From Sipunculus nudus (taxonomy: Eukaryota > Annelida > Sipuncula > Golfingiida > Sipunculidae): a DNA stretch of 64,000 bases. The position numbers were made by a program, and so were the translations under genes. The DNA is taken from assembly GCA_026874595.1 (NCBI GenBank), contig CM049313.1, positions 23,746,008-23,810,007 of the forward strand, written 5' to 3'. The first letter of the stretch is position 1. Each line of letters begins with the position of its first letter. The notes under the pieces are model-generated. The model saw nothing but the letters and a program-made list of their open reading frames with translations, was not told where the DNA came from and did not search any database. Positions 13,349 to 27,200 of this stretch are shown here, in pieces.

Positions 13349-15220
13349 CATTTCTTTGACAAATTCCTTTATTCATCACATTTTATTCTTCAGTTGGTGA
13401 TAAAGTTGGTTCTGTAAAGTCAGCAGGGAAAGCTTTATCATTTATTGTCATTGTTTGAAGAATCAAGATGCATGAACCCATTTAGAACAGGAAATGTTTC
13501 ATTTATCACTATCCATGTATTTATAGTAAGGGAGTTTATTACTACAAGCATGACAAGTTGACATGTTCATTCAACATAAGATGGATATGTGTCAATTCTG
13601 TATCAGTTTTTGTGACTATAGCTCCACAATGGTCCTTTGCAATGTTTGCACATGGGAAACCATTCTTCAACATGGGAAACCATTCTTTAAACTGAAAGTG
13701 GTTGTTTCAAAAAGGGTTGAAAGTATAAAACTGCAGCCATAAATCTTTAACACATTTTGTATTGTGTTTTCCCTACATGTAGAAAGGAGTTTCAGATAAA
13801 TTAGATAAGTTTTCAGATATATTAGATAAATGCATGTAAGAACCCTGTATAACTATTATATATATAATTTACATCATGTTTGTTTATGATGCATCTGGCC
13901 CTGGCTTGCTCATATATATTTATATAGACAGTAAAGTCAGTAAAATTATAGAATTTATAAAGACAGTGTTTATATGTTTTATAACTGATGAAAATTAAAG
14001 ATTTAAATTATGGTATTTCATTCAGTGATGTTGTCCAGTGTTAAATCTTTTGCGATAGTCTAATCAGTATCCTTATTGAAAGATTAAAGTATACTTTCAT
14101 ATGTATATATAGTGATTTAATGGTATTATCATGTTAAAGTGTCTTGATCAGTAAGTGTTGACTATATTTAGTAATTCTTTGTTTGGTTGAATAATATGTC
14201 TTAATTATAGTCCACTATAATGGATACATCAAAACTTCTTTTGTTGTTGGTAAACAGTTTTTTTTTTCTTAGGGTCTACATTTCAGGGGGGCTTATTAAT
14301 AAAGTAATTTGTATATTTGGACTTACAGTAAGTCCACAGGCATGTTTAAGTCACTTTGGTAACCATAATGATATCGCAGTTGTAACCATGGTGTTTAGGC
14401 CACTCACAGAATGTGATTGAAACAAACCCTAGATCTTTCCAGATTTCCATATAAGTTTTTGCCCGAAATCTGTGTAAGACCAAATGATAAATCATAACTA
14501 GAGGAACCAGTCAGACTTCTCGACTAGATTTTGAAATGGATCATTCAGTGGCTGGTTTAGTTCAGGACCTTTCACACAAAATTTTTGAATGACATGAAAT
14601 AAAAGTTCCATTTGTATACATGTGTATGTAGATGTCATAGGCCCATTTACCCCTACACCACCTGTGACTAGTAATCAATTTGCACATGCTGGAAATAGTG
14701 ATGATCAATACTTAACATAAATAGCTAGTGTATGCTGTGGTCAACTTTTCTTGTTTACATCACAGCATTTTGCTTATGGCTGGGTCTAACTGGGCTGAGA
14801 CAGCTTGCAACTAGTTGGAGACAACAATTGCGAGAAAATATGCGAATTAGCAACAATTTTCACTTGCAGTCACACTGAATTGTACTTACGACACAATTGC
14901 ATAAATTACACAAGTATTTTGCCCAAAAATTCGGCTGGAGTTTGTATACCCAACGGGAGTATGTTGTGTGATGTTCGTGATGACTTGAGAAAACTGACTT
15001 GGTAATAGTTCAAGACATGTTCAAGATGGGTTCAAGACACCAGCGAAATTTTGTATGCGACAAGGGAGAGACACTTTGCGAATAGAGCGAGGAAAATGAG
15101 AACTGCCACAAATGTTCTAAGACACTTTTGAATTTCTCTTGCGTATGCCATTTGCAATTTGTTGCAACATAGTGAGATACAGGGGTTTTACAAAAGAGCC
15201 AGGCTTCTTGTTTTATATGT
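13348..15220. other. Non-coding sequence
   Basis: No exon recognised. A 19-base duplication (CATGGGAAACCATTCTT) lies at 13650-13690. The part 14780-15170 is less AT-rich and rich in CGA/GCGA words, with GTTGCAAC-like words at both sides, suggesting an old transposon I cannot classify. Confidence 0.45.
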
Positions 15221-15630
15221 CCATCTTATAGAGGGGTAATATTATGGCATGGCTGCAGTATCCATCAGTCCGTCTGTCTGTAGGTTTTCTAACTTTAAGT
15301 GTCACCCAGATAACATTCAAGGAACTTGTTTGATATTATTGATGGATGTTCATGAAACTCATTGTGAATAATTGCAAATAAATATCTCATCTAAGTTCTA
15401 ATCTTGGTAAAATCTGTATGGATTTAACAAGGTCAGAGGTCAACAACTTCTTTTTGGTGTTTCTTACCAGAAATGTGATAAATTTAAAATATGAAAATAA
15501 AACACTGTGAATGTTTACCTATAACATATTTCATGGGCATTTTTAATTTAGTCCGAGGTCACAAGACTATCAGCAGGTGTATTATAATTTATATGCACTC
15601 TCGTGATGCTCTTGTTTCCATGGGTTACAG
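15221..15630 (+). repeat. CTCTTGTT-ending interspersed repeat, copy 1
   Basis: It shares with the copies at 43981 and 49371 the order: CCATCAGTCCGTCTGTCTGT-type opening, TGGATGTTCATGAAACTCAT, ATCTCATCTAAGTTC, ACAAGGTCAGAGGTCA, and an end at TGTATTATAATTTATATGCA then GATGCTCTTGTTTCC. Confidence 0.65.
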
Positions 15631-18382
15631 CACTGTTAAAAAAATTATTATTTTATTTAACAGTATGCCCACATTATTCAATTTCTGGAGCAGTTTCAAC
15701 ATTTGTTTCCAGGACAGGTCGTCTCATTTCACAGAGTTCTCAATAGTGGCTACAGGAGATCAGGCTTATATAAGAAATAGTAGGCCAAGACACTGTTTTT
15801 GTTTGCCTTTTCTGATATATAACTTGTGTCTCTCTTATATAACTCTGACAGCACTTTGGGGCTAATTTAGGAAACAACCTCACTTTTTGTTTTATTTAAG
15901 TTGCTACCCCAGTAGCTGTGACCTTGCTCCCCATGTTAAGGCAGAGCTTTAATGCTCTCCAGACAACCTGTTTCCTGTATTATCCCTCATCTTCCTCCCA
16001 TTATGTAATATTTTATACCTGCTTACATGTGGGATGTTGCATTATTTTTGTGGTTGCCAGGACAGTCGATCCATTTAGCTTCCCAAACATCCCCATAAAA
16101 GATGATTTTAGCTCCAGTGAGAAAAGACGAAGCCTGCAGCCCTGGGATTCCGAGAAATCAATGACATTTACCAGTCAAGTCCCCTGTAGTGTGAATAAAG
16201 TGTGAACTAATGAAAAAACAAGTTTTAGATTACCCCTAGGCCACAACAAATACTGATTGTCATTTTCCTGATCATAATAAATTTTTATCGAAAATTTGTA
16301 ATTTAAAGGTAAAAATTCAGCCCTTCATGCGAGTTTTTTGGTGAAGAAATTGCCTGAGAACCCGACTTTTTTTTGCCTGAAATGCCTTTATTATTGCCTT
16401 TACTGCCAGTGTTTGACAGCGTATTTTTCCATCATTTCTGTCTGTTTGCATTTGCTTAACATATCTCATGATAATGAGGACTTATTTCAGACAGTTATAC
16501 TTGAGGGGATGTGTTTGGGGCAAGAGACGCTCAATGTACATAATGTAACATATCTCTCACTTGGGAAAAATATTGCCGCAAAGGCTGACACTAAATGAGG
16601 ACATTTAGAACTATGATGACTGAACTTTGAGTGTTGAGACAAGCTTAGAGAAGTTTGGGTGTCAAATGGATTAAAACATGAATGTCAGTTTAAAGAGGTA
16701 TAATCTATAATTCTGGCAATTTCATATTACTTTTTCATGCCACTTATTCCATATAAATGGTTCATTAAATTACATTTGGTTGATGTTTTTGGTGATAGTT
16801 TACTTGCTCTATATTTGAAAGTTGTTAGTATGAGAAAGTAAAATATTAATCATTATGTAAAGGGGAGACTTTGGCAGGAATTCAACAGAAGCATTATTCA
16901 CTGTTTATCTTTTTTAGCCAAGTTGGAAAATTTCTCAAGTCTGCATTCTTTGAGCATGCATTAATTAGGATGAATGTTCCAGTGTGGCTTGATTCATGAG
17001 CGATGTGTGAATGGCATTATGGGTATTGAATTGAGTATAAGGACCTTCAAGGACAGATACTTGGATCTTGGTAGTGACATCATGGGACGTTGTATCTCGT
17101 AAGCCCGAGTAAGGACTGGTTTTAGGGGAGCTTTGTTTAGAAGTCACCTGCTCTGCAGTGATAGTATTGATTTTGCAAGAGTCAACTCACTTGTATAGTC
17201 TCACGGCAGCAAACAGCTGTCTGTCCGCAATGTATGGCGTATGCACCTGCATGAATGAAATCCAAGGTCAATTCAATGTGTTTTATTGATACTGACAGTA
17301 CTCAAGAGCTTCAAACATTAGATGTTAAACATAACATTTTTTTTAAAACACCAGGAGTCTACTTAATACATGTAGTCCTTAAATTTAAGAGCCTTTTATG
17401 GCCCTGCATCTCAGCAGGCATTTCATCTCCGGAATGTTATTAGTTGTTGTTGTTAAAGAATATTTTCTTATATCTAAAACTGATCTTAAATATTTGAGAA
17501 CCAAATTTGGATCAGTCCCACTGATGTCAGTATAGCTTTATTGTACATGCAACCTTTCTCTGTTCTTATAAAGGATTGGTCCATGGCCTTTGGTATCATA
17601 TGGTCTGTTGAATGAGGATAAGTGTTATATAACCATATGACAAGGATGATATGTTATTATGAGCCTTCTGGATTTCAGGTGTTCAGTGCATGGAGCTGAG
17701 GCATAGGAATAACCCAGCAGTTATAACTTGTTGTTAAAACTTTGAGGTTCTGTGTAGATTTCACCATTTTCACTTTTTGGCACTTTGAAGGTTCAGATTG
17801 AGGTACTTCTTCTCCCAAGTCCAACACCTTGACCACTTAGCTATGTCCTACCCCATGTATCAGCATTCTTAAGGCTGTTGATGAAATTTGATGTGGTTGT
17901 AAAATATATTTAATCTTAATGTCCCAGGAGTCTACACTTCAGTTCTTGTAATGGAATCCTCTGGTTTTCCAGGTGATGCCATACAATATACATTAACTAT
18001 TTTGCCAGGGTGTCCTGTGTAATTCTAGGGGGACATCTGAGGGCATATAATGTAGATATGATCTCCTAAGTCTAGTTTGGTCTTAGGAATACTAATTTTG
18101 ATTCTTAAAATAAAATTATCAGATCATTAACAGAAATTGTCCATGTGTTTATGAAAATTGACTGTTACTGAGAATTGTTAGTTTGTTTAAGTGATTTGAG
18201 GAAATATTGTTGCACACAGTGGACACACAACTTCCAAATGCATGTCCTAATAAAAAAGCTATTCAACTAGGAGATGGTTGCCATGCAGCACTGCACTTAT
18301 AATCTTTAAAGAAAAGCAAGAATGACCATTTTAGTGTGGTATGGGTGTCAGATAGTCATTTCCCCTGCTATTTCTTCAAGTC
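15631..18382. other. Non-coding sequence
   Basis: Three plus-strand open frames (15491-15865, 15918-16205, 16338-16598) follow one another but show no recognised domain and no consistent splice-linked similarity. A possible SINE piece lies at 17770-17845 on the minus strand. No exon of the IQGAP gene was recognised. Confidence 0.45.
17770..17845 (-). repeat. Possible tRNA-derived SINE head
   Basis: Read on the minus strand, 17823-17843 gives TAGCTAAGTGGTCAAGGTGT, a good box A with Ser/Leu tRNA-like continuation (TTGGACTTGGGAGAAG). The expected box B is weak. Confidence 0.4.
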
Positions 18383-18402
18383 GGGGGGGGGGGGGGGGGG
18401 GG
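18383..18402. repeat. Homopolymer run of 20 G
   Basis: Twenty consecutive G, about 380 bp before the first recognised exon. Confidence 0.95.
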
Positions 18403-18777
18403 ACATTAAGAAAAAGTATCCCATATCACACATAGTCCATATCAGGAATGTTTGGTACTCTATAACAAGTACATGACTGTATGCCAGAAATGGACAAGTG
18501 TGTGTGCATGTGTTTGTAATAAACTAAGGTGAAGCTGACCGTTTTTTTTCAGTGAAGTTTAGTCCACATATATGCACAATCAGAAAAAAATATAATATAT
18601 ATAAATAACCTGTTAGACATGCTGCATTGTTCATTCCCAAAGTAGAAGATCTGTTCCTCAGTTGTTTAAGTCAATTTTTAAAGAAACAGGAAACAAACTA
18701 AGTGTCTAAGGAAAACATATGTTTCATTTTTATGTCATAGCTGTATCTTTATAAAGTGACCATCATTTTTATTGCAG

Positions 18778-18854
18778 ATATTCTATCCAGAAACCACTGA
18801 TATATACGACAAGAAAAACATGCCACGGGTGATGTACTGCATACACGCTCTCAG
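18778..18854 (+). CDS. IQGAP1: IQGAP exon 1 of window (CH domain end)
   Basis: Residues 1-25 plus two bases. It reads IFYPETTDIYDKKNMPR and then VMYCIHAL, the late calponin-homology domain of IQGAPs. The acceptor is a tttattgcag tract and the donor is gtatga; the exon enters in phase 0 and leaves in phase 2. The following 1.77-kb intron holds one copy of a repeat at 19312-19600 and a 15-bp duplication near 19250. Confidence 0.93.
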
Positions 18855-21800
18855 GTATGAACTCTCATACTGATACACACCAACTCCTGTACAGGTATCA
18901 ATTCCATCTGAAGATACACAGCAATCATATATACTGATGTAATGCATGCCTCAAATATTCAATATTTTATAATATTTTATGGTAGAAATTTATTTCACCA
19001 ACCAAGTTTGTTCATACAAGGCCAAAACAGTAGTGATAGTAAGTGTTATGACCAAAAAAAAACTTTTGTTTTGCCATACTGGCTCTTTATGGCAAGGAGC
19101 TTATGTTTCCAGCAGTGTTTGATAACAAATTTTTCAATTTCATTCCTCACACTGATATATGATCAGAAAAGTTTATAGATCATCTGTTTGTGACTAGACG
19201 TGTGTGTATCGAGTTCAGCATGGTTTAATCAGTAAGAAGTTTCACAGGGATCTCCTTATAGGGATCTCCTTATAGGGGCCTATTCTGATATCTGATAATC
19301 CCTTGGACCTCTTAGAAGCCAGAAACTTTTGATCCCATCACACACAGGTTGTTCGTTTTGTTTACATCCTTGTGTTTATAACATGATGGGGCTGCCAAAA
19401 TAACCCAAACACATTCAACAAGGACCAATGGCAGCAGGTCAGACCAACCAGAGTTTTGCAGTGGGTGTTTTGCAAGGAGTGTCCTTTCAACTTCCACACA
19501 TATGCATCCTACCACCTTAGGATACATAGTTTCTCTGTTTGTCATCATTGGCACTTGTACCTTATTTATGAACAGCTTGTGGATAAACAATCATGTACAT
19601 CCAACACAGACGCTTTATAAAAATATATCATAAGAGGATTTACCTTCAGTTCAATAATATGTATGCACAGTAAGCTGGAAATCCCATAAATTATACAGAA
19701 AAGTAAGGTGAATATCTGGCTTTAAGCAGAGCTGCGTTTCCCTGTACTGCCAACTGTGAATCAGTCACTCTGACTTTATTTAGGTTGATGCATATGATAT
19801 GTGAGACATGTGAACATGAAGAACTATGATCTATGTCCTGGCTGATTGCTCAAGGAAAATATAAAGTAAACAAGCATGTTTTGTAGCTGATGTCAAGCTT
19901 ATCTTGTTCTTATGGCCCTTTAGTATCATATGGCTAAATGATAAATAAAGGTCATATGTTTAGAGCTCCTAGTATGATATGTAATATGGTCTCTTCCTGT
20001 CCTGGACATAAACTTATGAATAACCTATGTATTAAGTATTGGAGGATATGAGTAAGGTTTATCATCATCATCTAGCCCCCTTTATAAACATATAAAATAC
20101 ACAATTACTATAAGCTCTTACTTAATACTAAATACTTGGGAAACTGTATAAACCAAAACAGGTGTGGTCTTTGCACACAGTGAACTGAGGTTTTATGTTA
20201 CCTCAAAGTTGCACATGTCATAAGTTTTGTGTCTTCTTGCATGTATCACATTTTTTAGGTGGCTAGTGTTGTGGTTGTATTACCCATGCCTTTTCTCATT
20301 TTTTAATATATTTATTTAATCAGAATAACAAATCTATTTTAACTGCCTTCTGGATGTGTGCATCATGTTTAATTGAAAAAAAAACTCATTGTGATGCACA
20401 TAAGCTGTTCAATCTTTAAAACAAAATTTGGCTTAGGAAAAACAAATATCCATGTACTGGTATATCAAATCTGACAATATATGACAGTGTAACTCAATAT
20501 CTCTATTTGTTTCTTCAAAATGATAGAATTATTTTTGAGTGAAGAGTAGAAAAAACATGGGATCATGAATGTTCTTGATTATCAGCTTCAATAATTCAAG
20601 ATTTTAAATGATCTTTCTTTATTTTCAGTTTATATCTGTTCAAGTTAGGAAAGGCACCTCAGATCCAAGATCTGTATGGAAAAGTTCATTTTACAGGTAC
20701 AGTACTTAAAATATTACTTTAAACCATCTGTGGTATTAGTCTATCACCCAGCATAAATCTCTACTGACTGCTTGTGTGAGTTTTTAAAATTATCTCCAGT
20801 CCACCTTCATTGTGTGCATATCAAGCAATACTTATGGTTAAATTTAATTTCAAATTTTCAGTTAACTTGATTCATTTGAGTATTTGGTTTTTCCTCTGGT
20901 AGTGTAGATATATACATTATTATCATTCTTTTAATTAATGATAGAATATGAAACTTTAATAGCAAATACTGATTGCTTAAAAGGAATTTAAAGACATTTT
21001 TATGTACCAAAAATAAATAAATAATGCCCTCTTTGGTGTAAGAAAAGGTGGCAAACAAAATTATATTTTACACTAATTTATTATTAATAAGTATAATGTT
21101 TTTACTTCAGAGGAAGAAATTTCTGCAATGAAAAAAGAATTGGAAAAATATGGATTACAGATGCCAGCCTTCAGTAAAATTGGAGGAATCCTGGCAACTG
21201 AGGTGAGAAAAATATAGGAATCATGATAAATACAAAAATGTTATAAATTATTGTGTTTTTGTGGACAGAATGAACCTAAAGTAAACTTTCTTAGATATCA
21301 TCTACATTTAGAAATTTCCATAAAATATTCAGCCAAATGCTGGTGTCATATGTATAGAGTACAGTAATAATGGGTTATGTTTTGCCAGCATACAGATCTC
21401 ATATATAACCATTTCTGTGACACAGGTTGTTTATTAATAATAGAATATAAATATATTGTTGAGCCAAGTGGAAATGTTAACATCACATATAAACAAATTT
21501 GTAAACACATTTCATGTAATACCTATTGCACATTTATTTAATCATCTTTGATAGAAGCACTGCCAGTATCACTGTCATGGGAGTTATTGGTAAACATGTT
21601 TCTTTTGAAATAATATAAAAAGAAAATGTTTGTCAGAAAGACAAACATTTATTGCAGTCATGTGAAACTACCACTTCCAGCAATATATAGTCAATAACGT
21701 ATTTGTTTCATGAATGCCATCATTGTTGGCATCCTTAACTTATCATGCAGGCTGTCACATGACACTGTACAAGCATGCCAGTCAAGGTCACAGCAGTCCA

Positions 21801-21969
21801 GGTATTGCTGAAACTGATAAGGTCACAGACCTCTCAGGTACACAACAGTTAGGTCTGTAAATGGCCACCAGGTGGCACCCTTGTCTGGTTCCTTTTGAAA
21901 GAGTCCTGTCACTTGAAATTAGTGAACTCCAACACTACCTTTGTGCCTGATAATATGAGGGTGTGTGTA

Positions 21970-22009
<40 letters not shown>

Positions 22010-24167
22010 TATGATAAATCAAATTAAATTTATATATAAATATATATATAAATTTAATTTGATTGATCATGAAGTGTCTGTTCACTGGCAGTATACAGGA
22101 TATTTTGATCATAACCTAATATTCAATTATTCCTGTTATTCTCTTAGTTAGGAAATACATAAAAAATATTAATTAGTAATGAAAGAATGCATCTAAAATT
22201 GAGTGGGAGTCACTACTCTTGAATGATATCAATCTGTCAGTTTTGGAGGATTTGTAAAATTTAGTGCTACTAATAATATTTAAATCATCACATTTGAAAA
22301 AAAAAGATTTAACTAGAATACGGGTATTCGACAAGCGACTACGTGTATCCGCCTAAATCAGAGTGGAACGGGTGAAGTGAGGCATGGATTGAGTGGCAAG
22401 GGGAAATAGAGTGTTGCATATTAGCATGGATGTCTGCAGCCAAATTGTGTATGTAGGTTGCCCCCCCTACCACAAAATCCAGAAAGCCGTCCAAGTTGTA
22501 TACATATGCAAAATTTAAGGCAGATAAGTCAAACCACTAAATGTATATGAGTGATTTTAGCCCGTGGCAGACAAACAGATGGATGCTGAGCAAAAATGGT
22601 TGCAGGTGACGCCACCAGTTTTGCATATGATAAACAGCTATGTGAGAACTATACACATGCAAAACTTTGGCCCAATCGGTCAAATGGTTCCCAAGATATG
22701 AGCTTGGATGTCTGCTGCATAAACTAGAATGCAGGTGGCGCCACCTGTCATAAAATCAAGAGAGCTGTCGGGGATGTATAAACCTGCAAAATTTTAGGCA
22801 GATATGTCAAACCACTGCCGAGATATGAGTGATTTTATCCCATGGCAGACAAACAGACAGGAGCTGTGCAAAAATGGCTGCAGGTGGTGCCACCAGTTTT
22901 GCGTATGATGAAGAGCTATGTGAGATCTATACACATGAAAAATTTTGGCCCAATCGGTCAAACGGTTCCCGAGATATGAGCTTGGAAATCTGCAGCGTAA
23001 ACGTGAATGTAGGTGGCGCCACCTGTCATTAAAATCAGAAAAGCTATCCAGGATGTATACGCATGCCTAATTTCAGGTGAATTAGTCAAAGTCACTGCAG
23101 AGATATGAGTGATTTTAACCCAAGGCAGATGAACAGATGGACACTGTGCAAACATGGTTGCAGGTGGCGCCACCATTTTTTGTGTATGTTATAAAGCTCT
23201 CCAAGGGCTACATTTGTGCAAAAAAATTTTCCTGATCGGTCAAACGGTTCCTGAGATATGAGCTTGGATGTCTGCAGCATAAACGTGAATGTAGGTGGCG
23301 CCACCTGTCATAAAATCAGAAAAGCTATCCAGGATGTTTACGCATGCCGAATTTCAGGTGAATTAGTCCAGTCACTGCAGAGATATGAGTGATTTTAACC
23401 CAAGGCAGACGAACAGATGGACACTGTGCAAACATGGTTGCAGGTGGCGTCACCATTTTTTGTGTATGTTATAAAGCTCTCCAAGGGCTACATTTGTGCA
23501 AAAAAATTTTCCTGATTGGTCAAACGGTTCCCGAGATATGCGGGTTTATGTGTGGAAACAGACGCACAAACGGATGCAGAGCGCAGAGGAAAGGTCAGAG
23601 GTCAAAACAAAATCGGGGCGCAGCAGTTCACATGTGACCCGAACATAATCCCGGGATTCGTAAAATTCCGCCCAGCGGTTACGGAGGAGTTCTCCAGACA
23701 CCTACGCGGCAGCGGCGGCGTGCAGCTGAAAACATAGTATCCGCAAAACTCTGTTTTGGCGGATACAATAAAGGTATAATTTTACCAAAACTAACAAATA
23801 TATGATTAGTATGATAAGGTTCACTTTCCACAACATAAGAAAGTAATGTAATTGGAAAGTCTTGCAAAATGTGTGGTGTGTCTGCCTGGCCTCCTTTATG
23901 AGAGGATCCACAGTTTTTATATACACAGACATTAAATATTACTCCTCCTGGGTTTTCACTATTAGTGGTGAGTCACACAATGGAGCTGAGTATCAATTGA
24001 TCAGATAATTTTATCAGCAGCAGGACCTGGACTCTCATGAACTCACATGTAGCCTCATCCTCCTCAAACTGATGCTATCATAAACAGAACTCTCTGTTCT
24101 CAACCAGGATGCTTCATCAACATGCTTTTGAGATATATCAGTTAGTTCATAATATAATACATACATA

Positions 24168-24225
<58 letters not shown>

Positions 24226-27200
24226 CATCCCTGCATGTGTATGTGTGTATAACATTAGCATATCATTAAAAAATCATGTAATTATAAGGCAAATCTTTAT
24301 TTCAAGTTGTTGAAATTCATAACATCTTTTTGAAGATAGAACCAGCTATCCAAAATGTACGTTCAAGTTATATGTTTTCACATTGTTGAATGTTTTATAA
24401 TTTAAAGAAAAGTCACTTTGTCAGATATCAAGTTCATTTAATCAGTACACAAAACTGTGTTTGTTTTTATTAACAGGAAATTAACCAGTACATTTTTTTT
24501 AAGGTTCCTGGTACGTGTGGACCAGTAAAAGGCGTTGTCTAGATTAATTATGTTAATAGTTTACAACGCTTAATATTGATACTGATATTGATAAAAAAAA
24601 TGGGAAGGGATTTAAGGTCAAATTTAATGGAAAATTGTTTAGGCTGTACACCCCAGTCTCCATGTCAGATTACATCCTACAATAGTCTGAAGCTGGGAAC
24701 TTTTTTTTTTTACCTAAAAATCTTAGAAATAGGATAGTATACACTTAATACCAAAGTGCAGCTTAAATACCAGATTATACGTCCTTCATCATTGTTTGTC
24801 TTGTGATTCCCCATTTGCTGTAAAAGTTCAAACAAAAGATAAACTTTCCTATGAATTGCTGTGAAGTTTGATGTGCTAATTTAAATTAGTCTTGGATAGC
24901 ATTATCATTTTATAGCACTTGCAGAGCAGCCTTCTTTTTCATTCTTGCACACACTTCTAAGTTTTAGTATAACAATCATTGCACAGTTTGAACTCTGCAT
25001 TAAAATAATATTAATTTAATAAATATGATAATTTGTATATCATCTAAATATATATTTCATTTTACGTATCATGCAAAGTTTGAAGAAAATTGAACTGATC
25101 AGTTTCAGAACTAGTAGACCCAGTATTGCAAAGCTGATATTTAATTCACTCTAAGGGTCACATATCAAAGTTCTGAACAACTGAGCAACTTGACCTTCAG
25201 TTTTAATTCAATGATTTATTTTTTTTTTCAGATGCCAGTAGATGAAGCTGAGTGTAAGTAACATTAAATTTTATATTCCAATGATCAGATAATTTATGTA
25301 TTAATGCTGCATATTTGAAGCAAGGTTAGTGCTGCCACCTGTTAGGTATAACAAAAACTATTTCTTGTCCTGTCTGGTATTTGCCATCCTGACCTCACAT
25401 AACACAAACACTTTATCAAAACACAGATTTAGCTTAATTTAGCTTCAGCAGATACCCTGAAGACATCTCAAATATATATGGCTGATGTGTAATTGTAAAA
25501 AAATTAATACACTTTTACTGCATAGTACTACAATTAGACTAAATCTGTCATGGCAGTTTTGGCTAAGACCGTATTTTTTTTATTTGGCAAGAGATGTTAA
25601 TCAGAATTTTGTGTAAAAATCCTGGAATTTGTTGTATCATTGAATTTCCACTATTCCTGGAAAATCATGGATATATTCAAGTTTGATACCTTAAAATATT
25701 AAGTGTTATAACAATCTTGCAGCCAGCGTTTCTTAGCTGCAGTGAGAGTTTGACCTAGTGTCATATTTTGATACCTCACAGGTCTTCAAATTGATTTATA
25801 TGTAAAACAAAACAGCAAGACTCGTAATTAAATTTGTCCATTGGCTCTGAATTAATCAGTTTATGTAAACACAATAATGTATCTTAATTTCTCTTAAAAT
25901 TTGATAATTGTGACATCAACAAAAAAAATTGTTTATCAGTTTTGTTTCAGTTTTGTTTAATTTACCACATAAATCAGAAATAGAGAGATGAACATGTTTA
26001 ATGTTTTCCTTTAGCCTTTTTACGTACATGCTGCAAGTCCCATAATGTACAACAGGTCAAACTCTGTACACTTGAAGAATTGTCTTTCCTAAACTTGACT
26101 GCTGACTTGATTGATTGGGACTTGCCTTGTAGTATAAATCCTTACATGTAACTTAAATTGGTGACATGCTTCTTTACTAGTCAACCTAGTAGTCTCTGAA
26201 TTCCTGGAATAACCACATTTTTAGTTTGTCTGTGAAGGTCATGGAAATAGTTTTGTTAATATATCATTGATTACAAAGAAAGAATACATGGTGATTATTA
26301 AATCTTTCAAATTTAATGCCAGTTGATTTGATACAGAATTATACAGTAATTAAATATCAGTTTTACTGTTCTAATGGCTAACTAAAGATCAGTTAAGATG
26401 CAGGCTTGTGGGTGAAGGTTTTATCTTGAACCCACTTAACTGGCTTTTTGTTTCCTTTTCACAATTTTCTGGAACTTTAACTTGCCCTTGGCAGACAGTC
26501 AGTATAGTCATTGTCAAGCGCTGATTATATATCAGTGCATTTTCTTCATTTGCAGTACACGCAGCCATTATCGCTATTAATGAAGCAATAGACCACAAGG
26601 TGGTTGAAGGGACCTTGACAGCATTACAGAACCCATGTGCACATCTGACGGGGATTTTACCGGAGTACGCTGATGATTACCAAGCACTACTGTTTGACGC
26701 CAAAGAGAGTAAAGCTGATGTAGCTAGGAATAAGGTCAGGAAGTATACTGTAACGGTTTCAATATGTTTTAGAAGTAGGAACATATACTTCATCCAGCTT
26801 TGTGTGTGTTCATGAAATATCTTAAGAACAGTATCTTGTATTTCTGTGTAACTTGTCATGTTGGTCCATAGTTGAAAGTGTTAATACCTAAAATTATCTA
26901 AAAATGACTTGTGTCATCTTGAAAGGCCACCAAACTCTCTTTACAGATAAATTCCTACCTTGAAACTGTCCTCAGAATACTGTCATAATTTTGTGGCCTT
27001 ATCAAAACACTGACCTCATAAAAAATTTGAAACCACTCATGGTTGCTGTCATATTGTGTATAGACAAAAATTCAGATGTTGCAAGTTGCATTTCTGAATT
27101 AAGGGTATACTGCTGGTAAAAGATATGATCAAATTATTAAGCTACCACAGATAATAAACAAACATGCATAAAAAAGCATATATACAGTGGTCCAAAATAC

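Noticed and set aside
15491-16598. Three consecutive plus-strand open frames of 86-124 codons
   Set aside because: Composition and residue use look random, no domain is recognisable, and the first overlaps an interspersed repeat.
22829-23932. Several open frames on both strands
   Set aside because: All lie in the 279-bp tandem units or the GC-rich end of that element and repeat with the units.
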